Positions 22,066 through 32,859 of a stretch of 64,000 nucleotides of DNA are shown here, one piece after another. This stretch comes from Nymphalis io. Lineage: Eukaryota > Arthropoda > Insecta > Lepidoptera > Nymphalidae. The position numbers and the translations under genes are program-made. Within the stretch, counting starts at the first letter, position 1. Every line of letters begins with the position of its first letter. The DNA is taken from the NCBI RefSeq assembly GCF_905147045.1, contig NC_065913.1, positions 918,001 to 982,000 of the forward strand. The letters run 5' to 3'. The notes below the pieces were generated by a model. It saw only the letters and a program-made list of their open reading frames with translations, was not told the DNA's origin and did no database searches.

Positions 22066-22907
22066 AATTTTACTAAGGAATGAATGAATCAATTAATTTA
22101 TCCGTAAAATACGGTAGATTACAAACTCCATAGTATAACTTCGTAGAATAACTCCGTAAAATATAAAAGTCATTTTTACAAGCAATGTGCAGTATCATGT
22201 CTGCGGAGAGAGGTGCTTAAACCAGATAGATCCCATACATCAGGTCACCAGGCCCTCATCCCTGAATTGGTAAACAAAGAATTTAATTTTATAAACTATT
22301 ATAGCTAAAAAGATATAACAACATATGTATATTTATATATGTAAGTATGCTTCAAGCCAAACCGGAGATCTCGTCAGTCATACCTAATATATAATTCTCA
22401 CTATAAGATGCAGATACATATGAATTTAAGTTATAGTTATACATACGACCAAACAAGCCTGAAATAAATTACATCCGTAAAATAGAAGGTAAAAATAAAT
22501 TATTCTCATACATTTAAAGGATTTGGCGATGCGACAAGTGCTTTATTTACTTAAAAAACCTGCCGCCAAACACACGTAATTCTTAAGACGATAATCCTTT
22601 GAAAGCCGCTTGTTTATTTTGTTGAGCCATGAGCTTGGATAAACTTTAGACAATTTTATATTTACAACTAAATACTTATGTTATTTTTATTGAATTTCTA
22701 AAGTTAATTATATGGATTATATAAATGGTAGAAGTGCTTGGAGTTATTTGTTGATGTTCATACAGGATATATAAATAAATAATAGTATATTATTGTTACA
22801 TGTACATTTTTTTATTGATTTTAATAGTTACTCAAGAATTTGTAGCTGAGGTAGTGGACTTTTTATTGAAATTAACTTTTTTAATAAAATATGTACTGGT
22901 CGCACTG
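22066..22907. other. No gene seen
   Basis: A+T-rich spacer; contains three small CGTAAAAT/CGTAGAAT-like repeats at 22105-22165 but nothing assignable. Confidence 0.45.
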
Positions 22908-22994
22908 GTCACACCGCCTATAGACATTGTTGCTGTAAGATATATTAGTCATTCTTTAGATCATCAATGCGCCACTAACCTTGGGAACTAAGAC
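22908..22994 (-). repeat. Rep-A fragment
   Basis: CCGCCTATAGACATTGTTGC and CACTAACCTTGGGAACTAAG show the reversed 3' third of rep-A. Confidence 0.6.
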
Positions 22995-23275
22995 GCAACC
23001 CAAAGCGTTTGAAGGCCGTTCAATATGCCGACATCAGCGTTTAAAAGAGAACAAACAGTAAATTAGTACCATAATAAGCATCGTGATGTGACGTACGGTG
23101 TGACACTGTAAGCGGTCCATGGCGTTTGCAGGAGACAAACAGCCTTGATCTCGTGGCCACAACTTGGTGTATTAATCTGGATTTCTGTGAGCTTTGAATC
23201 TAGATGGTTTTATATTTATCTTGTCAATAACAAATGACTGACATTTTTTGTAAAAATGTTTTCGAGTTTTTTTGA

Positions 23276-23518
23276 GCCGAGATGACCCAATTGTAAGAAC
23301 GCGTGAATCTTATTCGTTGATCGTCACTGACGCTATTCCATGACGCTGCTCTAATGGAGGTTGTTGGACACACGTGGCAGAATTTTAGTAAAGTTAGACA
23401 CATGCAGGTTCTCTCACGATGTTTTTCTTCACCGCCGAGCACGAGATGAATTATAAACACAAAATAAACACATACCATAACAATGGTGCTTGCCTGGGTT
23501 CGGGCACCACGGGCCATA
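23276..23518. repeat. SINE-C copy with internal inversion
   Basis: Bases 23276-23325 read as a + strand SINE-C head (CGAGATGACCCAATTGTAAG, then GAACGCGTGAATCTT). The adjoining 23326-23518 reads as a - strand SINE-C body (CACATGCAGGTTCTCTCACG, GCCGAGCACGAGATGAATTA, GCTTGCCTGGGTTCGGG). Head and body therefore point in opposite directions in one copy. Confidence 0.75.
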
Positions 23519-24222
23519 TATGTGTCCTAGATAGTTTTATACAGTATATAATTTTACATTATGAAAATATATGAAATTACATTCTTCCGTACATTAAAAA
23601 TTATAAAAAGTATCATAGTATAAAATATTTATTTTCATTTTTCATATAACTTAGTGTTTCAATGCTGGCGCTTGAAGAAAGCGTTATTAAAACGTCCTTG
23701 AGATTTTCTTGTGTATTTCTATGACGTTATTACAAAGCAAGTGTCAGGGCGTTGAATTAAATTTTTTTATATTATATCATTCAGATTTTGATCTTTATTA
23801 TTTAAAACGAATATGTACCACGAAACATTTAAGTATTGAATTAATTGGATATTTTTTATTAATCAGTTATTTTAATAGACTCGTATTTTGGACTAGTATA
23901 TATGGTTTGAAATCTTCAAAGACTGATTTATAAATATTGAACGGAGGATCGCGGAGCATCTCGTATAATAATGATGGATAAAAATTTTATGTTACCTAAA
24001 TAAATGTTATATTTCAGATAAAAATATGACAGGACAGAATATAAGTTGATCGATCCGGGCGCAGATGTTACTCCGAACTAATTTCATTACTCTACAAATA
24101 AATTACCTCATACTAGCGACGGGTGGCAACTTGATTAATATTAATTAATTATTTCCTAATCACTTCTATAAAAATATATGTTAGCAGGTAAAAAACGCCA
24201 CGAGAGAAATACTTAATTCCGT
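23519..24222. other. No gene seen
   Basis: A+T-rich; a 74-codon frame at 23709-23933 (+) shows no motif. Confidence 0.4.
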
Positions 24223-24521
24223 AACAACCTGTGAATGTCCCACTGCTGGGCTAAAGGCCTCCTCTCCTCTTTTTTGAGGAGAAGGTTTGGAGCTTATTCC
24301 ACCACGCTGCTCCAATGCGGGTTGGTAGAATTCACATGTGGCAGAATTTCAGTGAAATTAGACACATGCAGGTTTCCTCACGATGTTTTCCTTCACCGTA
24401 AAGCACGAGATGAATTATAATCATAAATTAAGCACATGAAAATTCAGTGGTGCTTGCCCGGGTTTGAACCCACGATCATCGGTCAAGATTCACGCGTTCT
24501 TACCACAGGGCCATCTCGGCT
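24223..24521 (-). repeat. SINE-C copy, full length
   Basis: CAACCTGTGAATGTCCCACT GCTGGGCTAAAGG to CACAGGGCCATCTCGGC, with a clear reversed box B (GGGTTTGAACCC). Good reference copy. Confidence 0.9.
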
Positions 24522-24572
24522 ATACTTAATTATGTAATATTTATTTTAAACAAGAAGCTTAACTCTTACCTT

Positions 24573-24830
24573 GGCGGGCCGGTTGGCGTACTTGGTAGAC
24601 ACTTGCCTTTCACGTCGAAGGTTCGGGTTCGATTCCCACCCAGGTCAGACATTTGTGTGCATGAAAATGTCTGTTTTCACTGAATCTGGGTGAAATTATC
24701 TATATAAGTATGTATTTACAAAAGAAAAGTAGTGTATGTAGTATGTCAGTTGTCTGGTTTCCATAGTACAGGCTCTGCTTAGTTTGGGATCAGATGGCCG
24801 TGCGTGAATAATGCCCCAGGATATTATTAT
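24573..24830 (+). repeat. SINE-B copy
   Basis: CCGGTTGGCGTACTTGGTAG head, box B GGTTCGATTCC, body to GCCCCAGGATATTATTAT. The short ATT tail has about three units. Confidence 0.9.
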
Positions 24831-24934
24831 CACATCAACAATCTAAAACGAAAACGAGGAAAACTGCGAATCGCAATTACTTGTATAATAATATTATATA
24901 CTCTTAACTTCTTCGAAATGAGCGCATCTGGTAC

Positions 24935-25015
24935 AATATAGTAGTTGTTTGTAGTACTCAGTTGGCTAATCCCTCTTGAGATTGATCGCCGTGGCCGAAA
25001 TCGGTCTGGAGGATG
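24935..25015 (+). repeat. SINE-D 3' end
   Basis: CTCAGTTGGCTAATCCCTCT and CGCCGTGGCCGAAATCGGTC form the terminal block only. Confidence 0.7.
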
Positions 25016-25387
25016 TTATTAATATATTATATCGAATATCAAAACATACAAATGCACATGTAATATCATATTAGAGACACATATCTCATCAGGCGCATTA
25101 ACGCCACAATTATGAGTCCTCATCCCTTTTTCCTTCAAATATTAAATTCTATAAAAACTATGACAACAATAAGTTGTATGTACAATGTAATGGCATGCAT
25201 TACAAAAAATAAACATTTACAAGCATTTCATTTACTATTCGTAATAATTTTTACCATAATTTTACATCGTATATTATACGTAGACCATTGTGCCGTTTAT
25301 ACTAAATATTCAACCTAGAACACTGTTATATAAATTTATAAGTTGTAGAATAACTAAGATGGTACCTAAGTAGAAGGTGACCGTGAC
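25016..25387. other. No gene seen
   Basis: A 68-codon frame at 25112-25318 (+) lacks any motif; spacer. Confidence 0.4.
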
Positions 25388-25688
25388 TGGTGCTAGAGCT
25401 TTATGAAAGCTCGTCTGAATTCATACCTGTCATCCAATTTTCTAAAATAGTAAAATATATATTTTTTCCGGAAAATAGTAGTACTTATATTGTTGTGTTC
25501 TGGTTTGAAGGGTGAGTGATCCAGTGTAATTATAGGCACAAGGGACATAACATCTTAGTTCCCAAGGTTGGTGATGCATTGGCGATGTAAGCGATGGTTA
25601 ATATTTCTTACAATGCTAATGTCTATGGGCGTTGGTGACCACGTACCATCACGTGGACCAAATGCTCGTCCACTTACCTATAAAAAAA
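25388..25688 (+). repeat. Rep-A copy with a small internal insertion
   Basis: Head GTGCTAGAGCTTTATGAAAG, an A+T-rich replacement around 25435-25475, then the normal body to CTTACCTATAAAAAAAT. Confidence 0.8.
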
Positions 25689-25761
25689 TTCAAACGGCAA
25701 AAAGTGTTTAGTTTTTTCCTGTTAATTATTTAATTTACTTACGTAGACATACATATAGTCG

Positions 25762-26055
25762 AAATGGCCCAGTGGAAAGAACGCGTGAATCTTAACCGGT
25801 GATTGTGGGTTCAAGCCCGGGCAAGCACCACTGAGTTTTCATGTGCTTTATTTGTGATTATAATTCATCTCGTGCTTTACAGTGAAGGAAAACATCGCGA
25901 GGAAATCTGCATGTGTATTCATAGTAAATTTCATTGAAATTCTGCCACATGTGTATTCCACCAACCCGCATTGGAGCAGCGTAATGGAATAAGCTCCAAA
26001 CCTTCTCCTCAAAAAGGGAGAGGAGGCCTTAGCCCAGCAGTGGGACATTCGGAGT
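25762..26055 (+). repeat. SINE-C copy, full length
   Basis: CGAAATGGCCCAGTGGAAAG head, box B GGTTCAAGCCC, end GGCCTTAGCCCAGCAGTGGG ACATT. Confidence 0.9.
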
Positions 26056-26474
26056 CTATTACTATAGACATAGAGAACTATGTTTCGTATGCTACCAAAG
26101 TTTTATGTTTGCTTTTCACAAGTAATTGATATTATTCATTTATAATGCGTCGGCTACATCTAAGTTAACATTATTGGAAATACTAGTTACATTGCGTGAT
26201 ATTGCACCAAAAATCCCATGTTAAACATATGGCAACATCAATACATATTTTTATATTAAGTAATAAGTTATTTACGAACAATAAAGGTAGAAGCTTATTA
26301 ACTGCATGAATGCTTTTAATAGTATGTGTAATCGTGTACAAAACCCTGTGGGGTTAAAGAAAATTAAAGCCGAAGGTGTTTAGAATGAGATCGCGTTATT
26401 TTGGGAAAGGTATATTATGTAACATAAAACACTTTGATGTGTCCAAAATACCGCTAACGAAGTTATCATCTCAT
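26056..26474. other. No gene seen
   Basis: A+T-rich spacer without assignable features. Confidence 0.45.
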
Positions 26475-26566
26475 CTTATATAATATTTTAAATGCGAAAG
26501 TGAATTTGTTTGTTACTCTTTTAAGACTAATTACTTCAAGAATTGGGGTATCATGCAAGCTCACCC
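26475..26566 (+). repeat. Rep-F, left part (interrupted by rep-A)
   Basis: TATAATATTTTAAATGCGAA AGTG then TTGTTTGTTACTC; interrupted at 26567. Confidence 0.65.
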
Positions 26567-26844
26567 TACTGGTAGTAGAGCTTTGCGCAAGCTCATCTGG
26601 GTAGGTACCACCCACTCATCAGATATACTACAGCAGTACTTGATATTGTTGTGTTCCAGTTTGAAGGGTGAGTGAGCCAGTGTAATTACAGGCCCAAGGG
26701 ACATAAAACCTTAGTTCCCAAGGTTTGTGGCGCATTGGCTATGTAAGCGATGGTTGACATTTCTTACAATGTCTAAGGGCATTGGTGACCACTTACCATC
26801 AGGTGGCCGATATGCTCAGCCACCTACCTGTTCTATATAAAAAA
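26567..26844 (+). repeat. Rep-A copy inserted into rep-F
   Basis: TACTGGTAGTAGAGCTTTGC to CTGTTCTATATAAAAAA. It shares TTGACATTTCTT and GTCTAAGG with the young subfamily but has small deletions. Confidence 0.85.
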
Positions 26845-26890
26845 GCCTTCCTTCACATACACGCAGGAAAAGCTGCGGGTGTAAACTAGT
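26845..26890 (+). repeat. Rep-F, right end
   Basis: ACACGCAGGAAAAGCTGCGG GTGTAAACTAG, the rep-F terminus after the rep-A insertion. Confidence 0.6.
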
Positions 26891-27179
26891 GTAATGTAAT
26901 ACTATCAAGTAAATAAAAGCCTTTAATGTTGGTTACATCTGCTTTGTAATTTTACTAACGCGATACTAAATGTGCTGGAGCGCAGATGTAGCAGTAGCAT
27001 AAGAAATACCCCTTAGGCAATTTCAAATGTTTAACGATTCAAAGTGGATTTAATCAAACGCTTTATTATTATTATTATACTCTTAATTTAACGGTTCTTT
27101 TTGAGACCGTCTCAACCTACCTCGTATTTATTTCTTGCCCCCCTACTCCGAGCTGTACGCCCAACTTTATAATTTAAGA

Positions 27180-27600
27180 TTTGTCCTTCCTGAAAATCGT
27201 TAACCATGGAGGACTTCGTACAGCAGTTACCGATGATACCCAATTTACACCGAACCCACATTGCCATTCAGGAACTACTTGTCTTTCTTCTGTTCTTGAC
27301 TTTTAGCTACCTTCGATACCTCTGAAAGATACCCCAGCAATTACCAACATTAATGCTGATCGAAGTGCTCCGTGCTCCGTTAACGATCCTTTGATCCATG
27401 CTCTCCTCGAAACTTCCCTCAGAGAGAAAGATAAAAATAGAGATCTTGCTAAGCACACAGAACAGTCTTCGGTAGACTGTCCCACCGCTAGCCGTCGTTC
27501 TGATAGCCAGTGGCCATCTTTGGTCTTTTTATCAACCCTGAGTCAATTCTATTCTTCGCGTCTTCCTGCTCAGCCATTTTTTTGTATAAATGACGAGTAA
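27180..27600 (+). pseudogene. G+C-richer broken reading frame, unidentified
   Basis: One frame reads from about 27180 to TAA 27598-27600 with a single internal stop (TAG at about 27303). Before the stop it includes HGGLRTAVTDDTQFTPNP; after it, DTPAITNINADRSAPCS, ALLETSLREKDKNRDLAKH and SRRSDSQWPSLVFLSTLSQ. Base composition is clearly less A+T-rich than the surroundings, and no named repeat overlaps. I recognise no domain. The - strand also has a 60-codon frame (27303-27485), so strand is not certain. Possible readings: a decayed gene or gag-like fragment, an exon with an annotation error at the stop, or non-coding DNA of unusual composition. Confidence 0.3.
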
Positions 27601-28493
27601 TATAAGATCTTATAATTTTATTCTTTTAAGCGCCTGGCCCCATCTAGTTCATGACGTCAAAGCAATATAAAATTATAATTAAATAAAACACATCGTCCAT
27701 AAACACAGCTTTAACATTCAAGCATTTTATTTTCTCCAAAATGAATTTTCATTTGGTTTATATATCTTGAAAAATGCTAATAATTTGATATAATTTAACA
27801 TAAAATCTTTTTACGACCTGACTTATTATACGACTGATTAAAAAAGGTATGTAATGTATTTAGCATGTGTATCATTACATCATCTTTTGCATTGAACAAA
27901 TAATAAATAAATGTGCTACCAAATTGGAGGGCGTTAGTAGCACAGTATAATACTATTGTAGTTACTATCATATGTATTGTTTATGATATGTATAAATTGT
28001 TCAAAATAAATAAAAAAATAAATCGTCCCGAGTGATTTAATCTATAAATTCATTCATACTACCATTCGGGGAAGTCATGGTTTTTAATTTTAATTAATTC
28101 GTTCATATAATTACCAATATAAAGCTTGTTAGTCTAATATTTGTTTTTATAAAATTAAACTAAAAAATGAACTTTAGTAGTGAGGTTACTGCCAATAATT
28201 ACAAGATTTCAAACTTAAAGTTACATCGAAATTGTTAAAGCTATTGACAAGAATTCAATAAATTAATATGATTGGATTCTACGGGTAAGACCGAGGTCTT
28301 GTGGTAGGCGATATATAATTTACATACCACTAAAAGGCAGGTTGTATTAACAGTTTATTGCTGTGGGGGGTGGCTTTATGGTGTCATAAAATTTGTACCC
28401 AAAGCCATTAGACGTACAATCATATGGCTACGCTTTCTTATCCGACAACGCTGACAATAGGCATTATGCAATCCTTTTTTTAGTATAGATCCG
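27601..28493. other. No gene seen
   Basis: A+T-rich spacer without assignable features; a short G run at 28362-28369. Confidence 0.45.
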
Positions 28494-28745
28494 TAGATGG
28501 GCAATTGGTCATCTAATGGTAAGTTATCGCCACCGACCATAGACTTTGGCACCGTTGGAAATATTAATCATTTTTTAAATCACCAATGCGCAACCTCGGA
28601 AACTAAGATGTTATATATCTTGTGCCTGTTACACTGGCTCAATCCCCCAACCGGATTGTAACATGACTAAGTACAAGTATTGCTGTTTGGCTGCAGAATA
28701 TGTGATAAATGGGTGATACTTAGCCTGACTTGCACAAAGTCTTAT
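28494..28745 (-). repeat. Rep-A copy, diverged
   Basis: CATCTAATGGTAAGTTATCG, CACCAATGCGCAACCTCGGA and CTGACTTGCACAAAGTC in reverse order. Confidence 0.75.
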
Positions 28746-28979
28746 CTCATAAATACCCAATAAATGAGACAAACCAACGTTTGTCGGGGTTTCTAAGTAT
28801 TATAAGAAATGAGTACAATGATACATACTAAAATACAAAATAGTTTATATTTTTATTAAAAGTATAACCCCGACGTTTTGCCTTCTATTGGTGACAAGAC
28901 TGGTTCATTTTTCGCTTGATCGGAATTGCTTTAACGGGGAAATGCTGCTAGCGTACTACTAGCAGCGTTTCCCAGGCTT

Positions 28980-29100
28980 GCAGTCATCATCATCATCATC
29001 ATACTTAGCCCACATTAATCTACTGCTGGACATAGGCCTCCTCACAGGCGCCAATTTACCCGGTCCTGTGCTAATCGTATCCATTGAGTACCCGCCATTT
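28980..29100 (-). repeat. RTE-like LINE 3' end fragment
   Basis: (ATC)n at 28984-29001, then AGCCCACATTAATCTACTGC TGGACATAGGCCTCC. This mirrors the 3' end layout of the RTE copy at 29602-30982: a short tandem tail plus CACTGCTGAACATAGGCCTC. Confidence 0.65.
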
Positions 29101-29589
29101 TACATTAGCCATTCTTAATTTATATTTGTATATACTTCAGGCCTAAATCATAATCAATTATATATATTATAAAGTATAGACTATAGAGCTTACATCCAGT
29201 TTTATATATATAAATACTATAAACAAAACCAATTAAATAAAAAATAAATATAAATATGTAAAGAATTGTAAACTTAAATCGCTCAAGTGTGTTTCGTATG
29301 TATTAGAAGCATGCGCGTGGTGAAATTCAAAGAATGACTTCCACTCATAAATAAACAATGAATAATAAATGGACGGGTGAATAAGAGTACGCCAGAAAGT
29401 TGACTGACATCGAGTCACTTAATTTTCATTAAACTACGTGTCTGTACTTATTATAATTATTCTTTAAGGATATGTTACAAAAATACATACTGTACAACTA
29501 ACGTCCCGTGTAATATACATTAAATGTAATTTGAAATAAATCTTTGAAAAAATGAAGTTCTCTTAAAAAATAACACATGGACTAAAAAT
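29101..29589. other. No gene seen
   Basis: A+T-rich spacer up to the left target-site duplication of the RTE. Confidence 0.45.
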
Positions 29590-29601
29590 GAAAAATTAAT
29601 A
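29590..29601. repeat. Target-site duplication, left copy
   Basis: GAAAAATTAATA next to the RTE tandem tail; identical to 30983-30994. Confidence 0.75.
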
Positions 29602-30982
29602 TCAATCAATCAATCAACAGCCAATCGTTGTCCACTGCTGAACATAGGCCTCTCCCAAGGTGCGCCAAAGCTCCCTGTCCTCCGCCTTCCGCATCCAGTT
29701 GGTGCCCGCCACCTTCTTAAGGTCGTCGGTCCACCTGGCTGGAGGGCGCCCTACGCTGCGCTTGCCGATTCGCAGTCTCCACTCTAGGACTCGTCTGCTC
29801 CAACGGCCATCGGTCCTACGACATACGTGACCAGCCCACTGCCACTTCAGCCTGCTAATTTTGCAAGCTATGTCGGTGACTCCGGTTCTTTTCCGGATAA
29901 TCTCATTTCTGATCTTATCCTTCAAAGATACTCCGAGCATAGCTCGCTCCATAGCACGCTGAGCGACTTTGAATTTGTGGACTAGTCCCGCAGTTAGTGT
30001 CCACGTTTCGGCACCGTATGTCATGGCAGGTAAGACGCATTGGTTGAAGACTTTCGTCTTCAAACATTGCGGTATAGACGACTTGAGGACTTGACGAAGG
30101 TTGCCAAATGCTGCCCATCCCAAGCGAATTCTTCGATCGGCTTCCTTCTCGAAGTTGTTCCTACCGACTTGTATTATCTGTCCTAGGTAGGTATATTCAC
30201 TAACAAATTCGAGAGGTTTCCCCTCGACGTATATCGGTCCCGGCACGACATGCCTATTGAACATGACCTTGGTCTTGTCCAAGTTTATACCGAGACCGAC
30301 ACACCGGGAAGACTCGCCTAGGCTACGCAGCATTTCGGTGAGTTGTTCCAGCGACTCTGCTATGATGACGATATCGTCGGCAAATCGAAGGTGTGAGATG
30401 TACTCGCCGTTTACATTGACTCCATACCTAGTCCAATCCAGCATTTTGAAAACGTCTTCCAACTCGTTGGTGAACAGTTTCGGGGATATTACATCCCCCT
30501 GTCTCACCCCTCTGCGCAGTTGGATCGCCTTCGTCTTACAGTCCTGGATGTGGACAGTCATTGTAGCGGCGTTGTACAGACATCTCAGTACCTCGATATA
30601 TCTCCAATCGATATGACATCTCTGCAATGAGTCGAGCACTGCCCAGGTTTCGATGAAGTCGAAGGCTTTCTCGTAGTCCACAAATGCCATACACAGCGGC
30701 TGATTGTACTCTTCGGTCTTCTGCACAATCTGCCGAACAGTATGGATGTGGTCCACGGTGCTGTAGCCTGATCGAATGCCGGCTTGCTCTGGGGGCTGGA
30801 ACTCGTCAAGTCGTCTGGCGAGACGGTTCGTGACGACTCTTGAGAACAGCTTATACACGTGACTCAGGAGGGAGATTGGTCTGTAGTTTTTCAAGAGGGT
30901 TTTATCACCTTTCTTGAAAAACAGTACCACCTCACTCCCGCTCCACGTTTCCGGGGTCTTGCCATGTTGGAAAATTTAATGG
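29602..30982 (-). mobile_element. RTE-clade LINE, 5'-truncated, recent insertion
   Basis: The 3' end (left side) carries a TGAT/TTGA tandem tail seen as ATCAATCAATCAATCAAC on the + strand. The body encodes reverse transcriptase without interruption. The 5' end is cut inside the ORF near 30970, so the endonuclease half is absent. Flanks share GAAAAATTAATA at 29590-29601 and 30983-30994, a 12-bp target-site duplication. About 12 bases (30971-30982, AAAATTTAATGG) between the coding homology and the right duplication may be filler. 5' truncation, tandem tail and duplication fit target-primed reverse transcription. Confidence 0.9.
29614..30970 (-). CDS. RTE-type reverse transcriptase, partial (5' end missing)
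   Basis: The frame is open from the truncation (about 30970) to the stop at 29614-29616. The GTG at 30930 is only a convenient start, since homology (GKTPETWSGSEVVLFFKKGD) extends upstream to the break. Counting from 30930: NYRPISLL at 15-22; motif A AFVDYEKAFD at 82-91, with D85; motif B GVRQGDVISP at 141-150; motif C FADD at 183-186; and near the C-terminus GRPPARWTDDLKKVAG. The order and wording are those of RTE-clade LINEs. The apurinic-type endonuclease that normally precedes the RT is missing, so the copy cannot move by itself. Lack of any stop or frameshift in over 440 codons marks it as young. Transcription from the host is not evident. Confidence 0.9.
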
Positions 30983-30994
30983 GAAAAATTAATA
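30983..30994. repeat. Target-site duplication, right copy
   Basis: GAAAAATTAATA at the truncated 5' end of the RTE; identical to 29590-29601. Confidence 0.75.
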
Positions 30995-31083
30995 GACTGT
31001 TTTTATTGTATTCTATGTAATGATTTCTAATATTAAATGAAAAAGTACGTTTAAAATTATTAAAAAAAAAATTAAAAATTAAA

Positions 31084-31093
31084 TTTATTTATT
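31084..31093 (-). promoter_or_regulatory. Polyadenylation signal(s) AATAAA, - strand
   Basis: Two overlapping AATAAA hexamers on the - strand, about 25-35 bases past the stop of the candidate terminal exon at 31118-31203. Confidence 0.35.
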
Positions 31094-31117
31094 TAATTTA
31101 AAAAAATATATAATTAT

Positions 31118-31203
31118 TTAAGGATATTCCTTTAAATTCATTTTACCGTATTTCTCGCTCCACTTCTTAGATTCTGCGTGACGTTTATTGCCCATAACCT
31201 TAC
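31118..31203 (-). CDS. Candidate terminal exon, unidentified small basic C-terminus
   Basis: On the - strand a good acceptor (GGCTTTTTTATTAG) precedes 86 bases that read, in phase, KVMGNKRHAESKKWSEKYGK, MNLKEYP and stop at 31118-31120. AATAAA follows within about 35 bases. The segment is richer in G+C and in Lys, Glu and Trp codons than the DNA around it. I do not recognise the protein. Alternatively the frame could start at an ATG 22 bases upstream of the acceptor (MAFLLGK...), giving an intronless 33-residue peptide. The RTE insertion lies about 125 bases downstream. Upstream exons would sit at higher coordinates; the - strand candidates at 45838-46140 and 52996-53227 could belong to the same gene, but nothing proves it. 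Confidence 0.35.
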
Positions 31204-31484
31204 CTAATAAAAAAGCCATAAAACCCAATAAGCTTTTTTAATTATATTCGTAGTTTCTGACAGTAGCGCTTTCAAGTATAAAAACTAGCTTTAATTATAT
31301 ACTATATAATTCCTTCAGCGCTGATTTCGAAATCAATTAATCAAACAAATTATTAAAAAAATCATATAAAAATTCTGCGGTGTTTGCCCTGAAATGAATC
31401 CGAAATCTTCGGTTAAGATTTACGTTTTTCAGCCACTATTTATATAAAAATAAAGCATAAGTGTGATATTAAGGTTAAATTTCT
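31204..31484. other. No gene seen
   Basis: A+T-rich DNA upstream (- strand sense) of the candidate terminal exon; would be intron if that exon is real. Confidence 0.35.
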
Positions 31485-31556
31485 ATTCTCTTCCATAATC
31501 CGATGGGATAAAAATCCGACCGGAGACAGTTCAGCCGTAGCATTTTAAGTTTGTGT
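31485..31556 (-). repeat. SINE-D fragment
   Basis: CTCTTCCATAATCCGATGGG and CCGACCGGAGACAGTTCAG match the reversed SINE-D body. Confidence 0.55.
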
Positions 31557-31658
31557 GTGCGTGCTGCGTACGGATGAAATAACTACCAACTTACAAAATC
31601 TCAATATATTTTTGTTATTGAATCCGGAACCTCGAGATTTATATATATAAGCTAACTA

Positions 31659-31949
31659 TTTTTTTTATAGAATAGGAAGGCGGACGAGACTATGGGCCAC
31701 CTGATGGTAAGAGGTCACCAACACCCATAGACATAGGCATTGTAAGAAATGTTAACCATGGCATACATCACCAATGCGCCACCAACCTTGGCAATTAAGA
31801 TGTTATGTCCCTTGTTCCTGTAATTACACTGGCTCACCTTTCAAACGGGAACACAACAATAGGAAGTACTGCTGTTTTACGGTATAATATCTGATGAGTG
31901 GGTGGTGCCTACCCAGACGAGCTTGCACAATGCTCTTCCACCAGTAAAC
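31659..31949 (-). repeat. Rep-A copy, full length
   Basis: TTTTTTTATAGAATAGGAAG GCGGACGAG to CTTCCACCAGTAAACC. Older-type CCCATAGACATAGGCATTG. Confidence 0.9.
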
Positions 31950-32859
31950 CAAAGAGATAACACCAGTAACATTTTATAAATTTAAACTGAATGTAAAAAA
32001 TAAACTTTTAATGGAAAAACAACATATTTTGCATATTACTTGATAATAAAAATAATATATAAAGTACTTGTGTACATTTAACGACATATAGTATAGTCGT
32101 TTTACGAGTATTTCAACGTCAGTAGCTATAACGCTCTATTTTATTACTAAAATTACTACTTTAAACATCACTGACATATTTAGATTTCACACTACTATAA
32201 TATCGAGCGGTAATATTATAAAAAGTTTATTAAATGCTTTGTTATTTAATTCAAAAAGTATTGTATGCTTTTAAATTTGAATGAAACTTTATTAAAAAAG
32301 ACCCCAGACTGTTAACTGTGGGTGGTACTTACACAGATTGGCTTCACAAAACTCTACCACAAGTTAACCAATATTTCTTGGCTATCATTAAAGTATAAAA
32401 TTACCGTTATTTTACATTCAATAATAATATTAAAAATGAACGGAAAATGTTTTAGAAAGCGTAGGAAAAGAGGAATTCGAAAAGATAATTATATTCAATT
32501 GAACGTCCCTTAGCAGCCTTTTTAGAACATCGCTCTCGTTTCCAAACGTAAAGTAAGGTGCTAATGACTTAGATAAGTTTATTTAATTTAGTTATTGAAA
32601 CAATCTCCTTTGAAAATATAATTTTCTAGCGAAGGCAGTTATTCTGTGTGTATGTCGCAGATGGATTGCTTAATTAGTCTTACCAAACCTTTACAAAATG
32701 GCTCAATTAGAATAAGAATCACGTAACATAATCAATAATTGTAAAAAACGCTATTTCACATAACGGAGAAGTTTTGTAAAACGGTAAATATGTTGTGATT
32801 TAGTGCTTAAGAAATTCTAAAGTCCCAAACTCTGAGATTACAAAGGTCAGTCAACTAAC
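31950..32859. other. Spacer with a rep-A scrap at 32316-32372
   Basis: GTGGGTGGTACTTACACAGA and CTCTACCACAAGTTAACC show a reversed rep-A head fragment. The rest is A+T-rich; a 63-codon frame at 32322-32513 (+) partly translates that scrap. Confidence 0.45.

Noticed and set aside
24440..24521. Possible tRNA gene on the - strand
   Set aside because: Head of a full-length SINE-C, not a free-standing tRNA.
30257..30616. 119-codon + strand frame
   Set aside because: Antisense shadow of the RTE reverse transcriptase frame.
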